Positions 15,339-23,534 of a DNA stretch of 64,000 nucleotides are shown piece by piece. Numbering within the stretch: position 1 is the stretch's first letter; each line of letters starts with the position of its first letter. The DNA comes from an uncultured Verrucomicrobia subdivision 3 bacterium. GTDB taxonomy: Bacteria; Verrucomicrobiota; Verrucomicrobiia; Limisphaerales; UBA11358. The notes below the pieces were generated by a model. It did no database searches. It was not told the origin of the DNA and saw nothing but the letters and a program-made list of their open reading frames with translations. A program made the translations under genes and the position numbers. The stretch lies in NCBI GenBank assembly GCA_903850425.1, contig CAINLR010000131.1, positions 1-64,000 of the forward strand. Reading direction: 5' to 3'.

Positions 15339-18215
15339 TCAAGCCGATGTAGCGTTGCTGCGTCCGCGCTTTCTCGACTTGAAGTAGGCAAAAGCGAAGG
15401 GCGATCCCGCCAGCAATCCCAGGAAGACGCCGGCCACCGCGCCGAGAAACATGTTTTTGTCCTTGTTCGGCTTCACCGGCGCTTTTCCAGGTTCGGCCGG
15501 GTCGGTGATTTGCACGAGTGAAGTCTTTGGCATTTCCAAGGCCAGCTTCTCGGCCTGCATTTTGGCGAAGCGGGTCTTATGCGCTTCGAGGATTTGGTCC
15601 AGATTGCGCTTTCTATCCGCAAAATCTTTTTCGTCCGGCGAAGGGTTGGCCGGACTATCACTCCCGGGTCTGATCTTCTGCCGCGACTCATCCATGCCGG
15701 CCTGCACTTGCTGAATCTGTGTTTCCTCGTCCGCATACTGTTTCTCCACCGCCTTGAGCGCGGCGCTTTGGGTTGCCTGAAGCGATTCCAGCCGGAACTT
15801 CTTATAGCCAACCGCCATGGCATTGGCGATTGCGGCGGCCTCATTTCTGTCATCGCTGTAAGCCGTGATCGTCACCAGCATGGTGTTCCGCATTTGGGCA
15901 AGGCGGAGGCGGGCTTTTAGCATTTCCATCAGCTGGCTCGTCTCGAGTGCCTCAAGGTCAAAATGTTTTTTGCCCCACTCCACATTCAAGTTCAGCGCCG
16001 CGATGACGTTGCTCAGAACCACTGGCGACTGCAAGTTCGTCAGCGTGGTCTGGATGCAAGGCAGGTCATAAGCGTCCGCGCCTTGAACCGGATAGTCCGG
16101 CTCCAAGCTGTCCGGTTTTACTTTGACGCGAGCTGTGCTGGCCCAACTTTTTGGCAATGATAAAGTGATGATAACACTCGACATCAGCACCAACAAAAAC
16201 ACCGTGATGAAAACCCCGAAAAACGCCGACAGCGGTGAGGTGGGGCGGTTTGATGGCGCGGAGGTATCGTCGGGCATTTCAATCTCCACTCCCGAGGTTG
16301 CGGCACAATCTTCACACCAACGATTCCAATACTTGTGGACGAAAAAAACGGCCCCGGACCCAGCTAGCAACCCCAGGATGGCGCCTTTAATCACGCCCAA
16401 GAAAATATCCACCGGCTTGTTCGGCCGCACCGGCTCTCTTCCGGGTTCGGCGCGGTCGGTGATTTGCACTAGCGAAGTTTTTGGCATTTCCAAGGCCAGC
16501 CGTTCCGCTTGAATTCTGGAAAAGAGGTTGTTATGCGCTTCGAGGATTTGGTCCAAATGGCGCCTTCTATCCGCATACAGTTTTTCGTCTGGCGATGCGT
16601 TGGCCGAACTATCACTCCCGGGTCTGATCTTCTGCCGCAACTCCTCTATGCCGGCCTGAACTTGCTGAAGCTGTGCTTGCTCCTGCGCATACTGCCGCTC
16701 CATGGCTTGAAGCGTGGAACTTAGCTTGGCTTGGATGGATTCCCACCGGAACTTCTGGTAGGCATCCGCGATCGCATTGGCGATCATGGCGGCTTCCTTC
16801 TTGTCATCGTTGTAACTATTGATCCATATCAGCATGGTGTTCGTCTTCGGAGCAAGCCAGATGCGGCCTCTGAGAATTTCCATCGTCTCGCGGGTCTTCA
16901 GTGTTTCACCGTTAAAGAACTTTTTGCCCCACTCCACATTCAAGTTCAGCGTCGCGATGACGTTGCTCAGAACCAGTTGCGACTCCATCACCGCTATCGT
17001 CGTCCGGATGAAATGCGGATCGTATGCCTCGGACCCCAGCGCCGGATTATCCGGCTCCAAGCTGTCCGGTTTTACCTGGATGCGTGCCGTGCTGCCATAC
17101 TGCTCAGGCAAAATAAAAGTGACGGCGACACTCGCCATCACCACCAACAGAAACACCACTGTGGACACTCCCCAAAAAACCTTCGGGAGGGAGCGGCGCG
17201 GCCTGGCCAAGGCGGAAGTTGCGCCGTGTGGAGGCGGACGGCACAGCCCGGAGCCACTCGCACTGTCAATGTTCATCCCCTGATTGTCGCTCGGACGGGA
17301 AAGCGACATCGCCCGCAGTTTCGCCGTGACGAACTTGCAGAAAACGCGGGCGACTCCCGCCATCAACCCCAAAAAAACGCCGGCCGCCAAGCCAACAAAT
17401 AGGCTCATTTTCATTCTCGGCTTCACTGGGACCAGGCCGGGTTTGGCGGTCTCGGTGATTTGCACGAACGCCGTTTGGGGTTTTTGCAGAGCCAATTGCC
17501 CAGCCTCGATTTTTGACCGGAGCAGCTTGTGACCATCGAGCATTTGGGACAATGCCTGTTGCTTTTCCCAGTAGGGCTGTCCTTGTGGTGCCGGACTGGC
17601 GTTGGTCTCACCGCCTACGTTGAGCCTTTGGCGTAGCGCTTCCACTTCAGATTCGACGCCGTGGACTCGGTCCGCTTGAGTTTTGTATTGCTGCTCCAAC
17701 ACTGCCATTCCTTTCGCGATCAAGTTCGAGTAAGTTTTGACGCGGTAATCCCGGTAACATTCGGCGACGGCATTGGCGATCTGTGCCGCCTCCTTTGGAT
17801 CGGCGCTGTAAACCGTGATGTCAACGAGGTTAGTATTGCAAACCGGAGCGATCTCCAGCCAACCCTTGAGAATCGCCATCGCCTCATTGGTCCTCAGCGT
17901 CTCACCATTAAAAAATTTCTTACCCCACACAACATTCAGCTTCAGCCTTTCTACGACCAAATCGAGAACCACCTGGGATTGGATGATTTCAATCGCTGTC
18001 TGGATGACATACGGATCATCAGCCACCTGCTTAGCCACTGGGGGTGCATCGGATTCGACTTTGATGCGGGCGGTGCTGGCATACTGCTCCGGCAAAATAA
18101 ATGTGATGACGACACTCGCCATCACCACCAGCAAAAACACCACGGTGAACACACCAAAAAATGCGGTCCAGAGCGAGCGGAGGCGTCTTGGCGGGGCGGG
18201 AGTGGCGTCGGGCAT
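15339..18215 (-). CDS. Triple-fused Wzz-type polysaccharide co-polymerase protein
   Basis: 958 residues made of three tandem, complete chain-length-determinant modules: about 1-313, 314-646 and 647-958. Each has an N-terminal membrane helix (for example FFGVFTVVFLLVVMASVVIT), a periplasmic segment starting with STARI(K/Q)V, an NLNVEWGKKFF-like motif, a coiled-coil region, a proline-rich stretch (EPGREPVRPNKP) and a second helix (LGLLAG). Wzz proteins control O-antigen or exopolysaccharide chain length and normally hold one such module. No tyrosine-kinase domain is attached. The start at 18215 (MPDATPAPPRR) is chosen because upstream codons are an antisense reading of a repeat. Modules 2 and 3 also begin with Met, so internal initiation is possible. 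Confidence 0.8.
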   Translation of the reverse strand: MPDATPAPPRRLRSLWTAFFGVFTVVFLLVVMASVVITFILPEQYASTARIKVESDAPPVAKQVADDPYVIQTAIEIIQSQVVLDLVVERLKLNVVWGKKFFNGETLRTNEAMAILKGWLEIAPVCNTNLVDITVYSADPKEAAQIANAVAECYRDYRVKTYSNLIAKGMAVLEQQYKTQADRVHGVESEVEALRQRLNVGGETNASPAPQGQPYWEKQQALSQMLDGHKLLRSKIEAGQLALQKPQTAFVQITETAKPGLVPVKPRMKMSLFVGLAAGVFLGLMAGVARVFCKFVTAKLRAMSLSRPSDNQGMNIDSASGSGLCRPPPHGATSALARPRRSLPKVFWGVSTVVFLLVVMASVAVTFILPEQYGSTARIQVKPDSLEPDNPALGSEAYDPHFIRTTIAVMESQLVLSNVIATLNLNVEWGKKFFNGETLKTRETMEILRGRIWLAPKTNTMLIWINSYNDDKKEAAMIANAIADAYQKFRWESIQAKLSSTLQAMERQYAQEQAQLQQVQAGIEELRQKIRPGSDSSANASPDEKLYADRRRHLDQILEAHNNLFSRIQAERLALEMPKTSLVQITDRAEPGREPVRPNKPVDIFLGVIKGAILGLLAGSGAVFFVHKYWNRWCEDCAATSGVEIEMPDDTSAPSNRPTSPLSAFFGVFITVFLLVLMSSVIITLSLPKSWASTARVKVKPDSLEPDYPVQGADAYDLPCIQTTLTNLQSPVVLSNVIAALNLNVEWGKKHFDLEALETSQLMEMLKARLRLAQMRNTMLVTITAYSDDRNEAAAIANAMAVGYKKFRLESLQATQSAALKAVEKQYADEETQIQQVQAGMDESRQKIRPGSDSPANPSPDEKDFADRKRNLDQILEAHKTRFAKMQAEKLALEMPKTSLVQITDPAEPGKAPVKPNKDKNMFLGAVAGVFLGLLAGSPFAFAYFKSRKRGRSNATSA

Positions 18216-18292
18216 AGGCCGACTGCATAACCCAAGTTGATTTAACAAGCAATCTTCATCACCAATTTTCAATCTGGTTGGTAAACGGCCGC

Positions 18293-18342
18293 GCCCGCAG
18301 CCACGCGGCGACGCACTTGGAAAATTGGTTTGCAGAAGATAG
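18293..18342 (+). pseudogene. Fourth, degenerate copy of the helicase 3' end
   Basis: The frame reads RSHAATHLENWFAED, against RSLTATDLEYLFAED in the helicase, and the stop has become part of a serine codon (GAT AGC). It is again followed by the palindromic element. It is the most diverged copy and probably the oldest or least constrained. Confidence 0.65.
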
Positions 18343-18361
18343 CCACGCAAAAATCGCTTGG

Positions 18362-18518
18362 GTAGCACCCGCCTCCGGCGGGTCTCAATTCGGCGTCCCG
18401 CCATATTGCGCGGGCCCACGGCTCGAATTGGCATCGCTGCCTCCGCGAAGAAAGCGTCTGGGTTCGCCACGCGTTTCGGGCGCGACGCCCGAAATTACCC
18501 GCGCGACGCGGGTGCTAC
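18362..18518. repeat. Second full palindromic element with GTAGCACC ends
   Basis: 157 bp from GTAGCACCC (18362-18370) to GGGTGCTAC (18510-18518). Apart from a few substitutions it matches the copy at 15157-15314. As in that copy, a Wzz-type gene ends about 25 bp beyond it, so element and gene end were duplicated together. Confidence 0.77.
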
Positions 18519-18542
18519 CGGAGTCATTTCACGCGACTCGCT

Positions 18543-19721
18543 TCAAGCCGCCGCAATGTTATTTCGTCCGCGATTTCCCAGCTTGGCGGCGAGTAACGCC
18601 GAAGCGCCGCCGGCCATCAGCCCCAGAAAACCGCCGGCCACCACGCCGATCACAATGTTCAACGGCTTGTTCGGTTTCACCGGTGCGCGACCCGGTTCGG
18701 CGGTGTCGGTGATTTGCACGAGCGGATCTATTGGAATCGCTATGGCCAATTTTATAGTTGTGATTTTGGCATAGATTGCGTCTTGCGTTTCAAGCAATCC
18801 ATCCAAATGCTTTTTCTTATCCCAATAAGCCTGCTCCTGCGGCGATGGATTGTCAGAAATTTCACTTCCAGTTTTTAATGGCTGCGGCAATAAATTTAGC
18901 GCGGCGCGAGTTTGCTCGATTTGCTTTTCATTCTGCTGATAATCCTGTTGCAACTTTGCCAGGCTAGGTGCCGCCAGTGCGGCAGCGGCTTTTACGCGAT
19001 AATCCCGGTAAGCTTCCGCGATGGTATCGGCAATCTGCGCCGCCTCGTTGCGATCATCGCTGTAAATCGTGATGGCAATGAGCTTGGTATCATGCCAGGT
19101 CTCGAGCTTAAGTCGTTGTTTGAGAATTTTCATCGTTTCACTGCTCTTTAAAGTCTCGCCAGCAAAGTATTTTTTACCCCACTGCACATTTAAATTCAGT
19201 TTGTCGACAACCGGTTCGAGCACGAGTTGAGATTCGATTACTTCCATCGCCGTCCAGATGTAATTGCGGCCACCGGAAACTAGGCCGGTGGCGGGTGACG
19301 CATCCGCTTCCACCTTGATGCGTGCCGTGCTGGCATAAGTCTCCGGCAAAATAAATGTAATCAGCGTGGCGGCGATGACGGTGATCAAAAACACCGCGAT
19401 GAAGACGCGGATGAAGATGGCGGTGGGCGTCGTGCGGTCGCTCGATAGACTGGCAATTTTTTCATTCATAGATTTTCTCTCTTTCAAAGCGGCGAGCCGT
19501 TCCTGAATGGACGTGCTCACCAAATCCGGCAGCACGCGTAGCCAGAGTTTGGTCAGGCCCCAGCCGCGAGCTTCATTCCATTCGTCGCGGCATTGATCGC
19601 GGAATAATTGCGCCATCGCCAGGCCATATTCCGCGCGATGCGCCGGCGGATACGCCCGCAGCAGCCAGGCGTAAACCTGTTGCGAAACCGTCAGCGCGCG
19701 ATGGTTGAAAGGATCGGCCAT
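18543..19721 (-). CDS. Wzz-type membrane protein with an N-terminal permease-prefix-like domain
   Basis: 392 residues. The N-terminal ~80 residues (YAWLLRAYPPAHRAEYGLAM, LFRDQCRDEW) resemble the short prefix found in front of MacB/FtsX-like permeases that are often paired with PadR regulators. The rest is one Wzz module: membrane helix at about 100-125 (IFIRVFIAVFLITVIAATL), YASTARIKVEAD, NLNVQWGKKYF, a coiled coil, APVKPNKPLN and a second helix (VAGGFLGLMAGGASALLA). It begins three bases after the PadR stop, so the pair is translationally coupled. A Met at the second segment (MNEKIASLSS) could give a shorter Wzz-only product. Confidence 0.72.
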   Translation of the reverse strand: MADPFNHRALTVSQQVYAWLLRAYPPAHRAEYGLAMAQLFRDQCRDEWNEARGWGLTKLWLRVLPDLVSTSIQERLAALKERKSMNEKIASLSSDRTTPTAIFIRVFIAVFLITVIAATLITFILPETYASTARIKVEADASPATGLVSGGRNYIWTAMEVIESQLVLEPVVDKLNLNVQWGKKYFAGETLKSSETMKILKQRLKLETWHDTKLIAITIYSDDRNEAAQIADTIAEAYRDYRVKAAAALAAPSLAKLQQDYQQNEKQIEQTRAALNLLPQPLKTGSEISDNPSPQEQAYWDKKKHLDGLLETQDAIYAKITTIKLAIAIPIDPLVQITDTAEPGRAPVKPNKPLNIVIGVVAGGFLGLMAGGASALLAAKLGNRGRNNIAAA

Positions 19722-19724
19722 GAT

Positions 19725-20087
19725 TCAGGCGGGTTTGCGGATGAGCTTTTTCCCGCGCGCCAGTTCCACAATCGCCGCGTAACGCTGCGCCTCGGCCCGG
19801 ACCACCTGTTCGCCCACGCCCGTGAGCCGGTAATAGCGCCGGCGCTCATCGTCCAAATGCGGATCGGGGCGCTCGTCCGATTCCTCGATCAACTGCGCTT
19901 CGAGCAGGCGCTTGATCGTGCCATACAAAGTCCCCGGCCCCAGTTTGATCTGGCCATCGGTGTGCTCCGCCACCTCCTGCATGATGGCGTAACCGTGGCG
20001 TTCGCCGCCCGCCAGCGCGAGCAGCACATGAAACACCGCCGGCGTGAGCGGCAGCAAACTACCGGGATCGGTCTGGGGCTTTGCCAT
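19725..20087 (-). CDS. PadR-family transcriptional regulator
   Basis: 120 residues. The winged-helix signature is clear: LTPAVFHVLLALAGGERHGY, IKLGPGTLYGTIKRLLEA, then the wing DDERRRYYRLTGVGE. PadR proteins are dimeric repressors that respond to ligands or stress. It is the first gene of a two-gene unit with the Wzz-type protein and probably controls it. I start at 20087 (MAKPQTDPGS); the frame stays open upstream but reads into intergenic sequence. Confidence 0.9.
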   Translation of the reverse strand: MAKPQTDPGSLLPLTPAVFHVLLALAGGERHGYAIMQEVAEHTDGQIKLGPGTLYGTIKRLLEAQLIEESDERPDPHLDDERRRYYRLTGVGEQVVRAEAQRYAAIVELARGKKLIRKPA

Positions 20088-20261
20088 TTTAACGGATGTA
20101 TCGGTTGCGGATATATTTAACCAAAGGCGCATTTCTGTCAACCTCGTTTTGAAAACCAGCGCGGAGAAGTTGCCAAAGGGCCTGGCAGGTGGCGCGTGAC
20201 GCGTGACGCGCGCAGCGGCACGGGCCACGGGTCACCCGGCACCTCGCCGTCGGGCGCGGGT

Positions 20262-20600
20262 TCATGCGGCCACGAGTTCACGGCTGTGGGCGTAAATGCG
20301 GGCCTGGCGCTTGGCCTGCCGCACAGCGGCCGCAATTTTTTCCTCGAACAAGGCCGGGAACACGAGCAGCGGGTAGCGTGTGACCCACGCCAGCGCGGCG
20401 GCCTCGTTGGCGGCCCGGCGCAGCGGCGCGCTCAGTTCAGCGGCTTCGTTGACGTCGAGCTGTTCGTCGAGGAGTTGGTTTTTGAGCAGCTCGAAATCGC
20501 TTTCGAGGCTGGCGCGGAACGGCGCGGGCGGCACGAGCCGCAGTTCGAACCGCGTTTCGGGGGCGAAGCGGGCCGTCATCTGGTTGTTATTTGCATTCAT
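20262..20600 (-). CDS. Hypothetical 112-residue protein
   Basis: Start at 20600 (MNANNNQMTARF) with an AAGAGAAAG purine-rich box about 8 bases upstream. The product has no signal peptide or membrane helix. It contains ESDFELLKNQLLDEQ, ANEAAALAWVTRYPLLVFPALFEEK and a basic end (RQAKRQARIYAHSREL). It looks like a small soluble helical protein; I recognise no family. Upstream on the same strand are a strong hairpin (20637-20670) and a 36-codon frame, which may form its leader. Confidence 0.6.
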   Translation of the reverse strand: MNANNNQMTARFAPETRFELRLVPPAPFRASLESDFELLKNQLLDEQLDVNEAAELSAPLRRAANEAAALAWVTRYPLLVFPALFEEKIAAAVRQAKRQARIYAHSRELVAA

Positions 20601-20636
20601 TTGGTTGCTTTCTCTTGGGGCTGGGGTTGAAAACAG

Positions 20637-20670
20637 AAAACCCGCGACTGCCTGGGCAATCGCGGGTTTT
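20637..20670 (-). terminator. Strong hairpin terminator/attenuator
   Basis: Perfect 11-bp arms AAAACCCGCGA (20637-20647) and TCGCGGGTTTT (20660-20670), with an inner TGCC/GGCA stem. Read on the minus strand, the T run TTTTCTGTTTT follows. It lies 16 bases after the stop of a 36-codon frame and 37 bases before the start of the next gene, so it either ends a short transcript or attenuates the downstream gene. Confidence 0.75.
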
Positions 20671-20685
20671 AGAAAATTATTGGCT

Positions 20686-20796
20686 TTAGAATTTCTTTCC
20701 CACGACGCCGATGGAACGGGACGCGCGCTGACAAATGGCCATCCAGCCATTGCTCGGCGCGTGCATCGTTACTTGGTTGACGAACGTAGTTTTCAT
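20686..20796 (-). CDS. Candidate 36-residue small protein or leader peptide
   Basis: ATG at 20796, TAA at 20686-20688. The peptide begins MKTTFVNQVTMHAPSNGW and ends with the basic SIGVVGKKF. There is no run of one amino acid, so it is not a classical amino-acid attenuator peptide. Its tight placement before a textbook terminator and the next same-strand gene suggests a real short transcript. No family recognised. Confidence 0.45.
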   Translation of the reverse strand: MKTTFVNQVTMHAPSNGWMAICQRASRSIGVVGKKF

Positions 20797-20926
20797 TACG
20801 ACGCCAACATTAAACAATAAACGGCGAGGTTTGTCAAATTCCGGCCGGGGTGCAGCCCGGGCGGGGCGGGTGGAAAATTTCCCCGCTTGTCGGATTCGGC
20901 GAGCGTGGTAGATTGGAATTACTTAC

Positions 20927-21937
20927 ATGAGCGACGCCAACCGACCTTTGAAGATGGTGACGTGTCCCGGCTGTGACGCGAAGGCGTTCATTGCCGGCGA
21001 CCTGCCGCCGCTGGGCACGGAACCGTGCAAAAAATGCGGGCACGCCATCATGATGCCGATGCTGCTGCGGCAGTTTGAACTGCGTGCCAAGGTCGGCTCC
21101 GGCGGCATGGCCATTGTTTACCGTGCGTGGGACATGATGCTGGAACGCTTCGTGGCGGTGAAGCTGATGAAGAAGGAGATTCAGGCGGAACCGAAGTCGC
21201 TCGAAATGTTCCGGCGCGAGGCCTGTGCCTGCGCCAAATTGAATCACACCAACATCATCCACATCTATACGTTTGATGAATGGGAGGAGCAGAGTTACCT
21301 CGTCATGGAACTTGCGGATCAGGGCAGCCTCGATACGCGCATCGAAAAACTCCACCAACTGCCGGAGCTGAAGGTGCTCGACATCGGCATCAGCATTGCC
21401 GAGGCGCTGAACATGGCGTTGAAACACGATCTGCTCCATTGCGACATCAAGCCGGGCAACATTTTATTCAACGCGGATCACGATCCCAAGCTGGTGGACT
21501 TCGGGCTGGCCCGCAAAACGGATGCGGAGCAGGAATCCGGCGAGTTCACGCGCGGCACCCCATTTTACGTCGCGCCGGAAAAAATCAAGCGCGAGCCGGA
21601 AACCTTCTTGTCGGACATGTATAGTCTGGGCGCGACCCTGTATCATGCCATCACGGGCCATGTGCCGTTCGACGCCCCCACGCCGGAAGAAGTAGTGCAG
21701 GCGCATGTTTATACGCCCCTGACGCCGGCCAACCAAGTCGTGCCGGACATTTCCCAGCCCACGAGTGATGCCCTGAGCCGCGCCCTGGCCAAGAATCCCG
21801 GCGACCGCTTTTTAAGCTACGACGAATTCATCATGGTGTTGGAAGCCGCGCGCAGTGAGTTGCTGGTGCGCCAATATTCTTCGCCCGAGGAGCCGCAACA
21901 GCCCAAACGCATGACTGGCTGGTGGCGGCGCCAATAA
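20927..21937 (+). CDS. Serine/threonine protein kinase with N-terminal zinc ribbon
   Basis: 336 residues. A zinc ribbon (CPGCDAKA ... CKKCGH, residues about 9-38) precedes a Hanks-type kinase: glycine loop VGSGGMAIVYRA, lysine in VAVKLMKK (about 78), catalytic loop HCDIKPGN with Asp173, DFG Asp191, and GTPFYVAPE activation/P+1 segment. There is no membrane helix or sensor domain, so the kinase is likely cytoplasmic and its ligand may act through the ribbon. It stands alone; the next gene is convergent. HCD replaces the common HRD, a tolerated variant. Confidence 0.93.
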   Translation: MSDANRPLKMVTCPGCDAKAFIAGDLPPLGTEPCKKCGHAIMMPMLLRQFELRAKVGSGGMAIVYRAWDMMLERFVAVKLMKKEIQAEPKSLEMFRREACACAKLNHTNIIHIYTFDEWEEQSYLVMELADQGSLDTRIEKLHQLPELKVLDIGISIAEALNMALKHDLLHCDIKPGNILFNADHDPKLVDFGLARKTDAEQESGEFTRGTPFYVAPEKIKREPETFLSDMYSLGATLYHAITGHVPFDAPTPEEVVQAHVYTPLTPANQVVPDISQPTSDALSRALAKNPGDRFLSYDEFIMVLEAARSELLVRQYSSPEEPQQPKRMTGWWRRQ

Positions 21938-21984
21938 GTTCCTTTTTGGGCCGCACCCAAGGACCGGATCAGCCGCCCCGGGAT

Positions 21985-22497
21985 CTACCAGGCACCTTCA
22001 GTTAGCAGTTCGGTGATGCTCTGCGCGAGACTGTCCGCCAGCAGAGGCAGCGCTTGGCGTTCGGCGCTCGCGAGGTCACTGCCGATATGGACGAGCGAGT
22101 GGCCTTTCACCTCTTTGTCCAACAGCAGCTTGCCGGAAGCGCGCTCGCGCACGGTGACGTGAACGGCCGCCCCGACGCGGTAATTCTCCGGCGTGGCGAA
22201 ATCCGTGGCCGAGGAACCCAGGCTTTCGCGGGCGTAAAGGTGAATGACGCCGGTGACGACGACATCGCCCGCCGCGTGCTTGGCCAGATGGTAGGTGCCA
22301 TCCACCTGCAACCGTTCGCGCAGGGATTGCGTCAGCGCGTCACCGAGCCGCGGCTGGAGGGTCTGATTGTTGAACGGCAAAACCTCGATGGACTTTTCGC
22401 CTGGCACCGTGCCGTTCACCGCGCCGAGGTGATAACTGGCGCAACTGGTAACGGTGGCGGTGACGAGGCAGAGCAGAAAAAACTTCAGCGCACGCAT
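21985..22497 (-). CDS. lptE: LptE-like LPS-assembly lipoprotein
   Basis: 170 residues. A lipoprotein signal peptide ends in VTSCAS (Cys about 19). The mature part starts SYHLG, then IEVLPFNNQTLQPRLGDALTQSL and DGTYHL, the order typical of LptE. LptE plugs the LptD barrel that inserts lipopolysaccharide in the outer membrane. It lies six bases after a BamD-like gene, so envelope-assembly genes are co-transcribed here. The assignment rests on pattern and length, as LptE proteins diverge widely. Confidence 0.8.
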   Translation of the reverse strand: MRALKFFLLCLVTATVTSCASYHLGAVNGTVPGEKSIEVLPFNNQTLQPRLGDALTQSLRERLQVDGTYHLAKHAAGDVVVTGVIHLYARESLGSSATDFATPENYRVGAAVHVTVRERASGKLLLDKEVKGHSLVHIGSDLASAERQALPLLADSLAQSITELLTEGAW

Positions 22498-22503
22498 GAG
22501 AAA

Positions 22504-23493
22504 TTATTTTTCCGGCGGCGACGTCAGCCGGGGCTTCAAAACATCAATGCGTTGGCGGGCGGAGGTGGCCAGCGGGGAGTTGGCATCCAACTGCAGCACG
22601 TCGCTGTAATAGACGACCGCGCCGGCCCATTTGTGGATTTTCTCGTAGTATTGCGCGATCTGATAACTGCCGCGCACCTGTTCGGCCTTGAGCTTGGTGA
22701 TGGCGGTCTGGGCCGCCGCCGCGCGCTTGTCATCGGGATAATACGAGACGAAATCCGTGTAGGCGGCGATGGCCTGCGCGGCGGCGCTTTGATCGTATTC
22801 GGCCGTGTCGGCCTGTTTTTCCCAAGCGGCCCCGGCGCGATACATCGCATCGGCGGCGATGGCCGGCTGATCATGGTAACGATCGGCCGCCGTTTCGTAA
22901 GCCTTCACGGCGCTGCTGAAATCCTTCTGTTTCTCGCGCGCCGCGCCGATGCGCATTTGCGCGTGCGGTGCCACGTCGCTGTAAGGTCCGTCGCTGACAA
23001 TCTTGTCGTAGAGCTTGGCGGTCTCATCCATCGAGGGATACAGCGGAATGGTGTTCCACAGCCGGAACCATTCGCCGGCGAGGAAGCGGTTGGCGATTTC
23101 GTATTGGCGTGAGAGCACTTCCTTGTATTCACCGCTCTTGGGATATTTCTCGATGATCTGCTGGTAGGCGTTGAAGGCGGCTTCGTCCCGGCCTGAATTT
23201 TCCAGGCAGCGCCCGACGAGATAGGCGGCGTGCGGGGCATAATCCGACATCGGCCAGACGCGCAACACGCGGTGCGCCGCGTGCAGGGTGATCTTGTAAT
23301 CCTTGTTGGTGAAAGCCGTGTCGGCCACTTCGAGCTGGTCCTTGGCGCGGGGGCGCTGCCACTTGGCGTTTTCGCCGTGGGGTTCGTAATACCAGCCCTC
23401 GCCCGGCACATAGAGCAACGGCGCGGGGGAACGAAACGGCGTCAGCGCCAGAAGCGCGACGAACAAAATCAGATATGCCAGACGGCTTGCCAT
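22504..23493 (-). CDS. BamD-like periplasmic TPR protein
   Basis: 329 residues with a signal peptide (LAYLILFVALLALTPF). TPR-type helices follow throughout: NAYQQIIEKYPKSGEYKEVL, APHAQMRIGAA, AVKAYETAADRY, YYSDVLQLDANSPLATSARQRI. This spacing of tetratricopeptide units with a YPKS motif is that of BamD/YfiO-type outer-membrane assembly factors. BamD is usually ~250 residues and a lipoprotein; this one is longer and I see no lipobox cysteine, so a general periplasmic TPR role is the alternative. Start at 23493 (MASRLAYL). It forms a two-gene unit with the LptE-like gene. Confidence 0.72.
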   Translation of the reverse strand: MASRLAYLILFVALLALTPFRSPAPLLYVPGEGWYYEPHGENAKWQRPRAKDQLEVADTAFTNKDYKITLHAAHRVLRVWPMSDYAPHAAYLVGRCLENSGRDEAAFNAYQQIIEKYPKSGEYKEVLSRQYEIANRFLAGEWFRLWNTIPLYPSMDETAKLYDKIVSDGPYSDVAPHAQMRIGAAREKQKDFSSAVKAYETAADRYHDQPAIAADAMYRAGAAWEKQADTAEYDQSAAAQAIAAYTDFVSYYPDDKRAAAAQTAITKLKAEQVRGSYQIAQYYEKIHKWAGAVVYYSDVLQLDANSPLATSARQRIDVLKPRLTSPPEK

Positions 23494-23534
23494 GTGTGAA
23501 CGGTATCGCTCGGTTCTTGCCAAGTCAAAACGAT

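Noticed and set aside
18216-18470. N-terminal extension of the triple-Wzz gene
   Set aside because: The extra 85 codons are the antisense of the palindromic element and of a helicase-end copy; the start at 18215 puts the first helix where modules 2 and 3 have it.
20686-20796. Classical amino-acid attenuator leader peptide
   Set aside because: No run of a single amino acid and the downstream gene is not biosynthetic; kept only as a possible small protein or new leader type.
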